Positions 8,490 to 20,729 of a stretch of DNA of 64,000 nt are shown one piece after another; within the stretch, counting starts at the first letter, position 1; each line of letters opens with the position of its first letter. Source of the stretch: Morchella semilibera (Eukaryota; Ascomycota; Pezizomycetes; Pezizales; Morchellaceae); contig CM018603.1 of assembly GCA_009192285.1 (NCBI GenBank), positions 2,224,588-2,288,587 of the forward strand, written 5' to 3'. The position numbers and the translations under genes were made by a program. Under the pieces are notes generated by a model that was given only the letters and a program-made list of their open reading frames with translations, did no database searches and had not been told where the DNA came from.

Positions 8490-10390
8490 ATGTCCCCTGC
8501 TAAAAGAAAAGCCACTGGCAACTCTGGAACGAGTGCCTCTTCAAGATGCAAGATAGATAATGGAGCCCTATTGGAAAACCTTCCACCCGTCCCAGAATTT
8601 TTACCATTTGAGTCCGGATTTTGCCCCCACAATGCGCATGTGAGTCACTTTTTGCTTTTTTTTGTGATATGCACTGACATGATCTACAGGCCATGCTTCC
8701 AGAAGGCTTTCAGGACAATCCGGCAACCAACCCGTATTCCATATTCAAACTTTTCTTTACCGATGAAGTGTTTGAAGATCTCGCCACCAACACCAATCAG
8801 TATGCCGATATCAAAAGAGCGGAATATAGTGCAAGGTTTCCAAGCAAAGTACAGCGCACATGGAAACCCTGTACAGCAGCGGAAATAATGATTTTGTTTG
8901 GTGTTTGGATATTTATGGGTAACAATAGATTACCAAGTACCCAAGATCATTGGCAGTATAATGAAGAAGGCAATCTTCAACGAAGAGTTGCTAAATCACG
9001 TCAGGTGATTGGTTTCAATAGGCGTAATAGCCAGTCTCTTATCCGGGTATCCAATATAATTGGAGTTGTAAGATTTGAACAACTCAAACGATATTTCCAT
9101 GTCTCAGATCCAAATATACCAGCACCGTTACCTACAAACAAATGGTACAAAAAGCTGGAGCCTCTTTCTACACAATTACGTAATGCATTCCAACTGTATT
9201 TCCTCCCGGGAACGAAAGTAGCGGTCGATGAAATGATGATACGTTTTTTGGAAGAAGCAAACATACTGTCAAAATGCCCAACAAACCGATCAAGCAAGGA
9301 TACAAGATGTGGGCTTTGTGTCACCATGGTTATACCTATTCATATTTGTTTCATTCTGGTGTTACCGGTGTTGGTACAGCAGAGAGTGAGATACACGATA
9401 CACTTACACCTACTACTTCCGTTGTTTACACTTTAGCAAAATCTCTTCCGTATTCAACACATCGATTTGACATCTTGATGGACAATCTCTTCACTAATGT
9501 TCCCTTGTTGGTTGCGTTACGGGAATTGGGAATTGGTGGGGCGGGCACTGCAAGATCAAATGCTACTGGATTTCCAGATTGTCTCAAATTTGATAAAAGC
9601 AAAGCTAAATCACTATTGGCTTGGGGATATCTTACGGGTTTGGTTGTCAACAGTATCTGCTGCCTAATTTGGCAAGATAATAACTCTGTCCTCTTTATGA
9701 CTTCCTATCATGATATACAACAAACTGTTATACGGTTACGCAGGAGACCTAAACCAACAAGCACCAACGGTACTATAGTACGAGGACTGTTTGGTACTGA
9801 AGTCCGAAAGCCATTAGCAATTCCTACCTTTATAGACGATTATAACTACAACATGGGTGTAGTAGATATTGCAGATCAGTTACGCAGCTACTACCCAATA
9901 CAACAACGGATGTTACGCAACTGGCTTCCATATTTCTTTTGGCTACTTGAAACGGCTATCATCAACGCATACCAAATTGCGCTTACACTACACCCTAATA
10001 CCCGCAAACAGAAGAGTCATCATAAATGGTTTAGAGTCAATATTGCACGCCACCTTATAGCAGAGGCAAGCGAAGGATATCTAGTCATTCTTCTCATACC
10101 TACAGGGCTTCTCGGACTCATAGGGCTGAGAATGCCGAGAACGCCGAGTGTTTTACCCCTTCAGTACAATACATGAGCCAACACGCCCCAGAATCCCCCC
10201 TCAACCTGTCACATTTCCTCCACCCGCTACACATCATCTTCAAAAGCGTCCTACCCAACAAACCTGTATGCTTTGTAGATGGAATAAGAAAGTAGATGCT
10301 AGAACAAAGGTTAGAAAAAGTGAGAATGGATGTAAAGAATGTGATATCACTCTCTGTAGCTTTTGTTTTCCCTTATTTCATGGCTTGTAA
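8490..10390 (+). pseudogene. piggyBac-type (DDE_Tnp_1_7) transposase, frameshifted
   Basis: Exon 1 (8490-8639) joins exon 2 at 8690 across a 50-bp intron (GTGAGT...CTACAG), in phase. The protein shows the piggyBac core: AVDEMMIRF (first Asp), KMPNKPIKQGYK, DILMDNLFTNVPLLVAL (second Asp), NYNMGVVDIADQLRSYY (third Asp), and a C-terminal Cys-rich CMLC...CKEC...CSFC finger ending at 10390. All three catalytic Asp are kept. The reading frame breaks in the T-run at 9244-9249 (one base short) between the first and second Asp, and again near 10080 before the Cys finger, so no full-length enzyme can be made. The element lies within 47-bp inverted repeats. The transposase would cut and paste DNA in the nucleus. 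Confidence 0.85.
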
Positions 10391-10458
10391 TAATCAATAG
10401 GGTAATTTTGGTTTGAGGCTATGATTTTTATATTTACTAGCTTAGTTGTAACTTAAAA

Positions 10459-10505
10459 TAGTTAACCGGATGGATATTGATCGGGCCTGACCGCCAAGGG
10501 GATAG
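10459..10505 (-). repeat. right inverted repeat of the piggyBac element (47 bp)
   Basis: Reverse complement of 8341-8387 with 44 of 47 positions identical. Together they bound about 2.16 kb containing the whole transposase ORF. Confidence 0.75.
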
Positions 10506-10900
10506 TATTGATAGATATAGCAGTGCATTTTCAGACAAGGACATACCCACTATCTACTAGGCGGATTCAGCAAGGTGTCTAGGCGGGTATCTTTATTATT
10601 TTTTGTTTATTGGGCACAGACCCTCAGTGTAAGTGGCAACCAGTTTTCCCCCATATAAAATTTTGGGTTCAAAACCAGAGTCTCTAACATGTAATTTTTT
10701 TTGCCAACAGCCATGGCATATCTTGTACTTTTAAAACTTCAAGCTATGTTATTTAGCATCTGGTCTACACATTAGACTTGGTTTGAAAAATTCAGTGTGT
10801 TTGAGTTTTGCGCTGTTGATTTTACAAAAATTGACACCTTCTAGGTGGTTATTTACCCTAGGAATTCGAGTTTGGGTAGGCTCACTAACCATATTGAGTG
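10506..10900. other. no gene seen
   Basis: AT-rich sequence between the piggyBac right repeat and repeat family D. No ORF, duplication or RNA gene was recognised. Confidence 0.35.
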
Positions 10901-12055
10901 CCAAAATAAATACTTCTTGGCCTAGTGGTCCGTGCTAGGTTGATGCTGAATCCCCCTAGTATGTACTAGATTATGGGAGTCGCGTGCCCTTTTTTCGGTT
11001 ACCCTGCCTCTAGTCAGGTAGCATAGCAACGGGTCACCCCACCAAAAAGAACACCTGGAGTTGGAATTATTCAATTGGAAGTAGACTGAACTTTAACTAT
11101 TCCAGCCCCACCACCCATATATATACATATACGCAGATTGAAGTACTATTGAAGGAAATGAACCTGGGGGATGGGGGACCAGAACTGTTAGCTCAAAATT
11201 GAAGTGAACGGGGCCGGGGGAGGGGGTCACGGTGGATCGAGGGAAGTGGGGAGTGGGGTGGGGAGAGGGGGGCGTAGGCCTCAATAATAGCTCTAGGGGC
11301 CTAGGAGAAGTGAATTCAATATCCATAATTCAAGATAAGGAACTGACTTCTAAAACTGGGACAGATTGAAGCACTCCGCTATTCAACCTATCGCTGTTCC
11401 CTCTACTGTTGCTGTTCCCTATACTGCTGTTCCCTCTACTGTCGCTGTTCCCTATACTATCGCTGTTCCATATACTTACCGCTGTTCCCTCAATTGAAAG
11501 AGTAACAATAATATATTATTCGATCAACTCGCGGTCGCGAGCTGGCTACTGCTAGTCTACTATGTACTAGATTATGAGAGTTGCGCGCCCTTTTTTCGGT
11601 TACCCTGCCTCCAGTCAGATAGCATAGCAACGGGTCACCCCACCAAAAAGAACACCTGGAGTTGGTATTATTCAACTGGAAGTAATTGAGCTGTAGACTG
11701 AACTGTGGACTGAACTTAAAGGAAATGAACCCGGGGGATGGGGGACCAGAACTTTCAAAACTGAAGCGAACGGGGCCGGGGGAGGGGGTGGATCAGGGGG
11801 GGTGTGGGCCCCAATAACAGCTCTAGGGGCCCAGCTGGCCAGGAGGAGTGAATTTGATATCCAAAACTGGGGCAGATCGAAGCACTCCGCTATTCCCTCA
11901 ACCTGTCGCTGTTCCCTATACTTATCGCTGTTCCCTCAATTGAAAGAGTGAGAATAATATATTATTAGATCAACTCACGGTCGCGAGTTGGCCACTGGTA
12001 GTCTACTATGTACTAGATTATGACGGTTGCGCGCACTTTTTTTGGTTACCCTGCC
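10900..12055 (+). repeat. repeat family D, two tandem units plus a partial third
   Basis: Each unit contains, in order, TACTATGTACTAGATTATG, TTTTTTCGGTTACCCTGCCT, GGTCACCCCACCAAAAAG, GAAATGAACC(T/C)GGGGGATGG, a G-rich tract, ATAACAGCTCTAGGGG, a CGCTGTTCCCT(A/C)TACT minisatellite, CAATTGAAAGAGT and CTCGCGGTCGCGAG. Units start near 10950, 11550 and 11985; the last stops at 12055. Related units lie at 18140-19570 on the other side of the Helitron. No coding capacity. Confidence 0.7.
11390..11492 (+). repeat. minisatellite of GCTGTTCCC units
   Basis: Five to six imperfect direct copies of (C/T)GCTGTTCCCT(C/A)TACT lie head to tail. Shorter runs recur at about 11900-11935 and 19012-19125 at the same place in each family D unit. 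Confidence 0.65.
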
Positions 12056-12239
12056 TTAGTGGTGGTGCCCTCCAAAATTGTGGTGGGCGGAAGCCTTCCA
12101 AAATTTGGTGTTCCTTTGGTTGCCATGCGCAACCTGCGGAGTTGCGGATTCCCACCAAAATTTGTATGTTTTGGAGTGTGAAAATAACCCCACGAGCGTC
12201 AAAGCGCCGGCACCCCTGCTCATGACACCGGTGGGTATA

Positions 12240-12461
12240 TGAGAGCTGGGTGTGGAACAATTTGAAGAACTGCTCTCTGGCTCCAAAAAAAATCTTTTTG
12301 ATTATAAAAAATATTTTCTGCCTTACAAAAAGCAAATACTCCCGAATCCTCTACTGTTGCCTTTGGATAGTTATATACTGCCATTTGCATAAATACTTTT
12401 TTGGAAATTTCCACTGTGTACTGTCTGCTCATTGCCGCATAAAATTCACACCCAGCTCTCA
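12240..12461. repeat. 222-bp MITE-like element with perfect 15-bp inverted ends
   Basis: TGAGAGCTGGGTGTG at 12240-12254 is exactly inverted at 12447-12461. The interior is AT-rich and non-coding. No target duplication is evident. It lies 150 bp upstream of the Helitron gene. Confidence 0.6.
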
Positions 12462-12613
12462 ACAGAAATATAGCAATCGAGAATAGTATGTTAATGCTTG
12501 ATATATTGATTTCAAAACTGAGGATTTATTAAGCTGATCGTTATTCACTTACAAGGTATTCAAAGCTTACCGTTTTCAAAGAATATTGCATTCAATTGAT
12601 TAATATAGCCAAG

Positions 12614-15600
12614 ATGGCAACAATTAAATGCACTAAGTGCATGCGAGAAAAATCTCTAGAAGATTTTAATTTTGATTCTAGAGGTCAAACACGGAAACAA
12701 TGCCGTGAATGTTTGGTAGGCTCTAAATTTGAATAAAAACCTAATACTTATATTGATGATTGGATTTAGGAACGTAATATGATTCGTAGGCAACTGCGGA
12801 ATGAATTAAGAAATGCAGAGATACTGAACAATGAAAATGTGAGTAGAATTTGGAACATAATAATCTATTTTAGCCTAATAAATATGATAGGGAATTAGAT
12901 TACTACGTAGACCACCGGTGATGCCTTTAGCATTCCTATGCTCACAGGAACGCTGGATGCTTTTGGATCTTGGGGGAATGACTATTGTTTGTGATAGGTG
13001 TAATGCGGTTCATTGGATAGCTGAACGGATCCAGGGTAGCAATTTAATTTCACCACGTTTTGAGAGCTGTTGTAAAAAGGGGGATGTCATCTTGCCTGAT
13101 TTACGTCCAGCACCTGAGTATTTGCGGTATTTGTTGGAATCATTGGATACTGTTGCAAGAGAGTTCAGAAAGAAGATTAGAGAATACAATTCAGCGTTAG
13201 CATTCACTTCGGTAAAATATAATGCTGATAACAGACTGTCCGAAAGACTAGGAGCAGGTGTTACATGTTTTCAAATACATGGGGAACTTTATCATGTACA
13301 AGGCCCACTAAATCCTGCTCCTGCTGCAGTACCTACTTTTGCGCAACTATATTTTTATGATCCACAATATGCTGCTCGGGCCCGACAAGAAAGACATCCT
13401 AACTTGAACGTTACTATTTTGGAACGTCTAACAAATGAGTTAAACAATGTAAATCCTTTTGTAGGTGTTTATAAGACAGCAAAGGAACGTTTGGCTTCAG
13501 TCGCTTCTCAGGATGGGAATGCACGAGTACTGCTGAACTCTCAACTACGGTTGATTATGGAGATAGGAGCTGATCGACGCCGTGAAAACTTGCCAACAAG
13601 CAACGAAGTAGTGGTCATACTTCCAGATGAATACGGTCAAGCAGGTTTCCGAGATATAGTACTTGCATACCGAAACGCTACGGAGAACAATCTGTTCAAT
13701 GTTATAAATCCAAATCTTGCTGCGTATATGCCATTGCATTATGTTTTATTATTCCCCTGTGGTAACTTGGGTTACCATTGGAGCCTTGAGCTACGAAATG
13801 AAAGAGGCACACGGAAAAATCTTCGAATAAGCCAACGCGCTTTTTATAGGTAAATTTGACTCTTCGATAAAAATATATAATGAATTAATACTCACATACA
13901 TTAGATACCGGTTACATGAGCGGGGAACAGAGCCAAAAACATTGTTTTTAGGGCAAAGGCTGTTACAGCAATATTTGGTTGATGCGTGGGCTGTCTGCGA
14001 TCAGAATAAATTAAACTGGATCCGTTTGAACCAAAATTAGCTCCGTTGAGATTTGTACAATGGGCTTGCAGATGCGTTGATTCAACAAGACTTTAATCCT
14101 AAAGAGACGGGGCGAAGAATTATTCTACCGAGCAGCTATACCGGTGGTGACCGGTATATGCAACAGTTATTTCAGGACTCTATGGCGATTGTTCGTCATT
14201 TTGGCCCGCCCACACTCTTTATCACTTTTACTGCAAATCCCAAGTGGACAGAGATTGTAGCGGAGTTGAAACCAGGTCAAATGGCTGTGGATAGACCTGA
14301 TTTGGTAGCAAGGGTATTCCATATGAAACAACAGGAGCTTCTCAAGGAGTTAAAGCACAAGAATGTATTTGGTAGATATTTAGGCTGTGTTGGGACTATT
14401 GAGTATCAAAAACGTGGCCTGCCGCATATGCATTTACTCCTCTTCCTGCATCTAGATGATAGATTTATAGACGCCGATCGCATTGATCAAATTGTTTGCG
14501 CAGAATTCCCTGATCCAGCAACAGATCCAAATGGGGAACCTGAAGCAATCACCAAAAGCTGTATGGTTCACGAGCCTTGCGGGAACGCTAATCCGAATTC
14601 ACCATGTATGACAGCAACCTCTCCTGCAGGTACTAAAACCCGTTCCAAAAAGTACCTGAAAGCCTTCCAGTCTGAAAAGGTGGTTCAAGAAGATGGTTAC
14701 CCATTATACCTAAGGAGAAACAACGGGAGGATTTGCACAGTACCCTTACGAGGTTCAGCAACAAGACAAGCAACTTTCGATCTTGACAACCGATGGGTAG
14801 TACCTTATAACCCATATCTGTCCTGTCGATATAAAGCACATATCAATGTGGAGGTTTGCGCCTCAGTGCAAGCTATAAAATATATACACAAATATATATA
14901 TAAAGGATCTGACCGGACAACTCTGCAGGTTGGTCGGAAACTGGATGAAGTGCAGCGGTATCTCCAAGGCCGATATATTGGACTGACTGAAGCCGCTTGG
15001 AGACTGTTTGAATACGCTATGCATGAGGAACAACCATCTGTTACTCATCTGGCTATTCACTTACCAGGAGAGCAACCAATCGTTTATAATGCTAATGCTA
15101 CTCATGAGGAACTATTGCAACTGATGGATAGAACACGTTCAACACTGATGGCTCATTTTCAGTATAATGCTGAGAATGAAGATGGTAGACAATATCTCTA
15201 TCACGAGTTCCCCGCTCATTTTACTTATAATAGCCAGTCGAGAAGATGGTGCAGGCGTAAGCAAGGAACTGCTATTGGTCGGATTTACCACTGTAATCCT
15301 ATGATGGGGGAAAAATATTATCTGCGTTCATCAGCAAACTCAACTTGTGACTGGAGTCTCCCAACAGTCTCCCAAGTCTCCTGAGAGTCTCCTGAGATCC
15401 CCGGGTATTTTTTGAATCTCATGAGGATCAGGAGACATCAGGAGACAAATGAAGTCTTGCTGATGTTTGTTACTGACGGTCGTACGGGGTGCCAAATCTT
15501 TTGAACATTTGAGAACAATCAATAATGTTCTTCAACCAACTTTCAAAGCTGCCTGTATTGCCCTCGATCTATTGGATGATAATCAGGAATGGATACAATG

Positions 15601-17357
15601 CTTCAATGAGGCAGTTATGTTCTCAAGCGGATCCTCACTACGTACTCTCTTTTCAACGGCAATTTTTTTTGGGGATGTAACCGATCCTACTGCTCTATGG
15701 AATCAATTCGCACCAAATATATGTGATGATCTACCAAATAAGTTACGGAACAACGTTTTTCTCAATGTTCCAGCTGATTTCCCAGACCCCCATCTTGACT
15801 ACGGGTTGTACCTTATTGCTCGCATGCTTGCAGATTCTAATAAGAATCTTTCCGACTTTGGGCTACCGGAGTATACATTTGATTGGAATAGATCTGCTGG
15901 AAATGAAATGATTGCTGCAGAATTAAATTACGACTGGGGTGCGGAGGAAACACTACGAGCTGAACGGGTACTACAGCTAAATGATGATCAAATGGAATGT
16001 TTCAATAAAATCATTGAAAAAGTTAGCAATACAGGATCTAGACAATTTTTTCTGCAAGGACCAGCAGGAAGAGGAAAGATATTTTTGTATAAAGCGTTGT
16101 GTAATCACTTCCGTTCTCAAGAGAAAATTGTTTTCTGTGTTGCTTCCTCTAGAATTGCTGCACAGCTCCTCCCAGGTGGCCGCACATCACACTCTCGGTT
16201 CAAAATTCCAATCAATATAAATGAAATATCGGTATGCAATATTAGTCGGAATAGCATGTTAGCCGGTTTGCTCAAGCAGACTGCACTTATAATTTGAGAT
16301 GAGGTACCGATGCAGCATAAATACTGCTTTGAAGCAGTTAATAGAACACTTAATGATGTATGTGGTTCCGGGGATGATGCATTATTTGATGGTATCCCGA
16401 TCATTCTTGGTGGTGATTTCGCACAGATTCTTCCAGTAGTCCCAAGAGGGAACCGTGTGTCAACAGTTGAAGCATGTTTTCAGCGGTCGATTCTGTAGCT
16501 ACGCTTTGAACTGCTTCGTCTCAGGATCAATATGAGGGTGCGTAGTGGAAGAGAAAATAATGAGTTCGGAAGTTGGCTTAGTCTCATGTCCCATGAACGT
16601 TTGTGGCAAGGGGTTATAAATCTTCCCCCATTCATTCAGCAGTGTACTATGGTTTTAGATCTCTGTCACCATGTTTTTCCCCCTGACTTGGTTAGAGGTG
16701 CAGGTGTAAACCATCAGGCATTTTTAGGGAGAGCAATCCTTGCGATGCGTAATGATACTGTTGCAGAGTTTAATGATATAGTTCTTGGGCAGTTACCAGG
16801 CGAAGTATATAATGACTATGGGGTTGATGCTGTTAGTCTTGATAATTCTGAAGAAGAAGCCAATGCGTTGCCTGTTGAATATCCCCAAAGCTTGAATCCT
16901 GCCTCAATACCACCCTCCAACCTTAAGCTAAAAATAGGAGCTCCAGTGATCCTTCTAAGAAATCTTTATCCAAAACAAAGTTTATGTAACGGAACGCGAA
17001 ATGACCATCACCCGACTCGAGCAGTGGTGTATTGAGGCTAGGATCTTAGGCGGAGATTTTGATGGGCATGTTAAAGTTATTCCAAAGATAAAGTTATCAA
17101 CTAACGAAAAGGAACTGCCATTCATCCTAACAAGGAGGCAATTTCCTATTCGATTGTGCTTTGCTATGTTGGTAAACAAATCACAAGGGCAGTCATTGGA
17201 TGTTGTAGGAGTGGATTTGTGGTCTGCACCATTTTCTCATGGGCAATTGTATGTGGCGTTATTAAGGGTTACCAATATCGGAGGGTTAAGAGTACTGCAA
17301 ACGGAGGAACAGGGGTCACAGACTGAAAATGTGGTATATCCAGAAGTATTGTTATAA
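12614..17357 (+). pseudogene. Helitron Rep/helicase gene, decayed and split by a MITE
   Basis: Rolling-circle transposase. Exon 1 (12614-12715) encodes a CX2C...CX2C zinc motif (CTKC, CREC); exon 2 is 12770-12838; the N-terminal domain (IVCDRCNAVHWIAERI) follows from about 12900, with an intron at 13850-13904. The Rep domain has FITFTANPKWTE, the HUH-type GLPHMHLLL, and the two-Tyr motif IKYIHKYIYKG. The helicase has a Walker A changed to GPAGRGKIF (family norm GKT), DEVPM (Walker B), GGDFAQILPVVPRG and NKSQGQSL. Damage: stops at 14038, 14047, 16295 and 16496, a 1-bp insertion near 17000, and a 137-bp MITE at 15329-15465. Removing the MITE and one TT restores continuous frame across that junction. 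The gene would need over 1,300 codons and cannot be active here. The terminal TC/CTRR ends were not identified. Confidence 0.9.
15329..15465 (+). repeat. CATCAGCAA MITE in the Helitron ORF, TSD TT
   Basis: A full 137-bp copy between TT at 15327-15328 and TT at 15466-15467. Joining the flanks with one TT gives tat ctg cgt ttg tta ctg (YLRLLL), in frame with the helicase region downstream. Confidence 0.9.
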
Positions 17358-18139
17358 ATTATTATTGTTTTCTTATGTTTGTATGCATTGTATTTTCTTT
17401 TATTTCACTTGGGTTTTATATTATTTGGTTGTAGTATTGGGTAGAGTTCTATTATCTCGCTACTCAAAGGCGGTAAGTAATGTTATTGCTTTTCAGCTTC
17501 GCTTTATACTAACAATTCTAGATTATTTGCGGTGGAATATGATTGGTAGTGTATGTTATTGGGACGGAATCATGGTGCAGGATGGTAGGTGAATTCCTAT
17601 TGCGATTAACTCTTTACTAACAGATTTACAGGATCTCGACATTGGTTGTACTTGGTAGAATAGGTATTGGAGGTAGCCGATGGATTTCTGAGAAATGATA
17701 TGTATCAAACTTAAGTATTATTATTCAGTGTTACTAATATAAATATAGTGGACGGACAGCCTCTGTTTGACAGAGTTTGTATTGAAGGTAGTTGAAGGTT
17801 TTTGTAGAATACGGTATGTATCTATTTCCAGTACCCCTATTAACTACTACTAACACAACCATAGGTAATGCGTATACTTTACGGAATTGGTGTAGGCCAA
17901 ATATATTCTATCGACTAACAAAAAGTAAGTGAATTCCCCCCTTTCTCTACTCTCTGAAACGATATGACTAACTACAGAATAGATCACCTGAATAATTTTC
18001 AAAGATTGGATTGGATGGTAGAACAGGGTAGTATTGTTAACTTTGTATTTTTTTTCAGCATTTTTTTCCTATCTAATTTCTGTATTCTGTATATTGTATG
18101 ATTTAAGAATAAATCCTTACCCAAATATATGCACTCATT
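17358..18139 (+). other. downstream of the Helitron; possible spliced 3' sequence, no ORF
   Basis: Several GT...AG-like short intervals occur (GTAAGTAATG near 17472, TTACAG near 17630, GTAAGTGAATT near 17925), as in a spliced untranslated region, but no coding exon joins them convincingly. The Helitron 3' end presumably lies here. Confidence 0.3.
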
Positions 18140-18343
18140 ATAACTTGCATTCGCAACTCGCGGTCGCGAGGTGGCCAACCCCTAGTCTACTATGTACTAG
18201 ATTATGAGAGTTGCGCGTGCTTTTTTCGGTTACCCTGCCTCCAGTCAGGTAGCATAGCAGCGGATCCCCAACAAAAGGAACACCTAAAAATAGAGTAGGC
18301 TGAACTTTAACTATTCCAGCCCACCCCCCACATATATACATAC

Positions 18344-18586
18344 ATGTACCCTGGGGGTCCTTAAAGTGATGCAACGAGCTCAATATTCTGGTGTAGCGAC
18401 CACCATCAAAGCTAGATCCAGTCAATTTTTTCCATTTGTATTTCCATTTACTATTATTATATAGCTCTGCTTAATGCAACTCGACAAATATGAATTACTT
18501 CCTAACTTTTGGGCATGGTGGCCAATAGCTACGAAACTAGTGTTTTTTGTTGCCGTTGCATTACTTTGAGGACCCCCGGGGTACAT
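18344..18586. repeat. 243-bp MITE with 33-bp inverted ends in family D
   Basis: 18344-18376 (ATGTACCCTGGGGGTCC...GCAACG) is inverted at 18554-18586 with four mismatches. The sister unit at about 11115-11135 has ATATATACATATACGCAGATTG without the insert, so an empty site is visible. The flanks are TA-rich, which fits a TA target. Confidence 0.7.
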
Positions 18587-18765
18587 ATATATGCACAGAT
18601 TGAAGGAGGAAATGAACTCGGGGGATGGGGGACCAAAATTGTAAACTTAAAATGAGGTAAACGGAGGGTGAAGGGGGAAGGAAGCAGAGAAGAGGGAGCG
18701 GAGGGGCGGGAAGGGAGCGGAGGGAATATATGGAGGGGAGGGGGAAGGGGGGCGTAGGCCCAATA

Positions 18766-18902
18766 CATCAGCAAACTCAACTTCTGACTGGAGTCTCCCA
18801 ACAGTCTCCTGAGTCTCCTGAGAGTCTCCTGTGACCCCTTGATAATTTTTGAGTCTCATGAGGCTCAGGAGACATCAGGAGACAAATGAAGTCTTGCTGA
18901 TG
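18766..18902 (+). repeat. CATCAGCAA MITE, TSD TA
   Basis: A full 137-bp copy between TA at 18764-18765 and 18903-18904. The paralogous unit at about 11811 reads CCCAATAACAGCTCTAGGGG with no insert, a direct empty-site match. Confidence 0.9.
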
Positions 18903-19278
18903 TAACAGTTCTAGGGGTACAGGAGGAGCGAATTCGCAAATCGATATCCATAACTCAAAAATAAAAAACTGACCCCCAAACTGGAATAGATCGAAGTACT
19001 CCGCTGTTCCCCAACCTGTCGCTATTTGCCGTTCCCCATCCTCTACTGCTGTTCTCTATACTTTTACTGTTCCCTCTATAGATCTACTGTCACTGTTCAC
19101 TATACTCTACCGCTGTTCCCTCAATTGAAAGGGTGAGAATAATATTATTGGATCAACTCGCGGTCGCGAGCTGGCCACTGCTAGTCTACTATGTACTGTA
19201 AAGTGGTCCTTTGCGCGCGCGCTTGGCATGTTACCCTGCCCACAGCCTGGTATCATAGCAACCTGAAACAAGTATAAT

Positions 19279-19500
19279 ACAGGCCTACAGGGCAATGGGT
19301 TTAACTGGCGGGGATGGGGTTGGGGGGGGGGAGTGGAGAGGGAGGCGGGGGGCCGAAGGCCCCCATAACTAACCGTAGAGATGAGATTGCAGGCAATGGG
19401 GTTAATTGGCGGGAATGGGAATTGGGGAGGAGCGGAGGAAAAGGGGGGGGGCCGGGGGCAAAGGCCCCCATAACTACATGTACGTACCGTAGAGAGAGGA
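19279..19500 (+). repeat. G-rich tandem duplication of ~110 bp
   Basis: Two copies of a unit beginning GGCAATGGG(G/T)TTAA(C/T)TGGCGGG and ending AAGGCCCCCATAACTA...CCGTAGAGA. Both hold long G runs (ten consecutive G at about 19322-19331), capable in principle of G-quadruplex formation. Confidence 0.55.
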
Positions 19501-20411
19501 TTTGTCTACAGCTACCGGTTATACCGCTGTTCCCTAGGATTTAAACAACTCGCGGTCGCGAGGTGGTAACCTCTATTGAATGTGTACGAGTTCATATGAA
19601 TGCACGCGAACCAATACATACACTACACTAGAAATCACCACCCTACACTTGGTATCGTCGCTTGCGCATTGGCGACGACGATATATGAATTTATTAAGAG
19701 AATATGACTCATATGAATGTATATGCACTCGTATACATACATATACAATATTAGAGTATAAAAAACGTGCAGTGAAATTACTACAGAACTTAGTGCCAGT
19801 GACGAATGCTGGATTAAACCAGTATTGGAGGAAGACTATATATACAGTACCAAAAAGAGGGGTGGTGTCCCAGCGTCTTGGCATCAGTCCCAAGGGTTCG
19901 ATAGTCGATGTATTATTGTAATTAATGAGGGAATGTTAAGAGAGGAGAGAATCTGACAAGGGGGGTATATCGCCATTGGGTTCTGTGAGATTCTATGGCG
20001 TGATGGAGTTGTAATATAATTTGTCTCGACATCTTGACATTGGTCCCGAGAGTTCGGTCGTCTAAGCGCTGATGTGACTAACGGAGGAATATTAAGCGAG
20101 GGGGGGATCCGATAAGGTGGAGGTGTTGTCATTGAATTCTATAAGATCCTATGGCGTGATGGATTTGTAATATAACTAGAGAAGGTGGTGGGGAGGAATA
20201 CGAGGTATGGTTACAATAGATTTCTATGGGTTTCTACGGACAAAGGTATGAGTCATGGCAGACTGGCGGAGGGGGGTGTTAAATAGCGCGGGTAGACATT
20301 TCCTTTACTTTCTTTCTTTCTTTCTTCTCTGCCAGTGTCTCGGCTTCCTGTTATCTCGGTACATAGGAATATACTCCTATCTTCAAGCCATAGTCTCTCA
20401 TATCCGAGATG

Positions 20412-20548
20412 TATCAGCGGACTCGACTTGTGGCTGGAGTCTCCCAACAGTCTCTCGGGTCTCCTGAGAGTCTCCTGAGACCCCCGGATATTTTTTGAGT
20501 CTCCTGATACTCAGGAGACATCAGGAGACAAATGAAGTCTTGCTGATA
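20412..20548 (+). repeat. CATCAGCAA MITE, diverged full-length copy
   Basis: 137 bp with the first and last bases mutated (TATCAGCGG...TTGCTGATA). No matching duplication remains. It is among the more diverged copies. Confidence 0.75.
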
Positions 20549-20729
20549 TACTGTTTTCTTCAGAGGAAATCTACTAGTATAGTATCTCTTATCATTCTCA
20601 TTGAGGTCCATCCAGTCCTCACTCTCCCTAGTCTGCGCCCTCTTGTCTCTGCCTTTGCCTTTGCCTTTGCCGGTGCCTGTTCTTGTGCCTGCCCGGTAAT
20701 GTTCCTGTTTTCATCGGTCTCTTCCTCAT

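Larger units (their letters stand above)
18140..19570 (+). repeat. repeat family D, two further units
   Basis: CTCGCGGTCGCGAG motifs at about 18154, 19157 and 19549, the TTTTTTCGGTTACCCTGCCT block at about 18220, and the CGCTGTTCCC minisatellite at 19012-19125 repeat the order seen at 10900-12055. The unit has acquired a 243-bp foldback MITE (18344-18586) and a CATCAGCAA MITE (18766-18902). Confidence 0.7.

Noticed and set aside
12018-12335. 105-codon minus-strand ORF upstream of the Helitron
   Set aside because: It crosses the end of a family D unit and a MITE terminal repeat, and has no motif.
17329-17592. ORF continuing after the Helitron helicase
   Set aside because: It starts in the last helicase codons in another frame and reads into AT-rich sequence with apparent splice sites.
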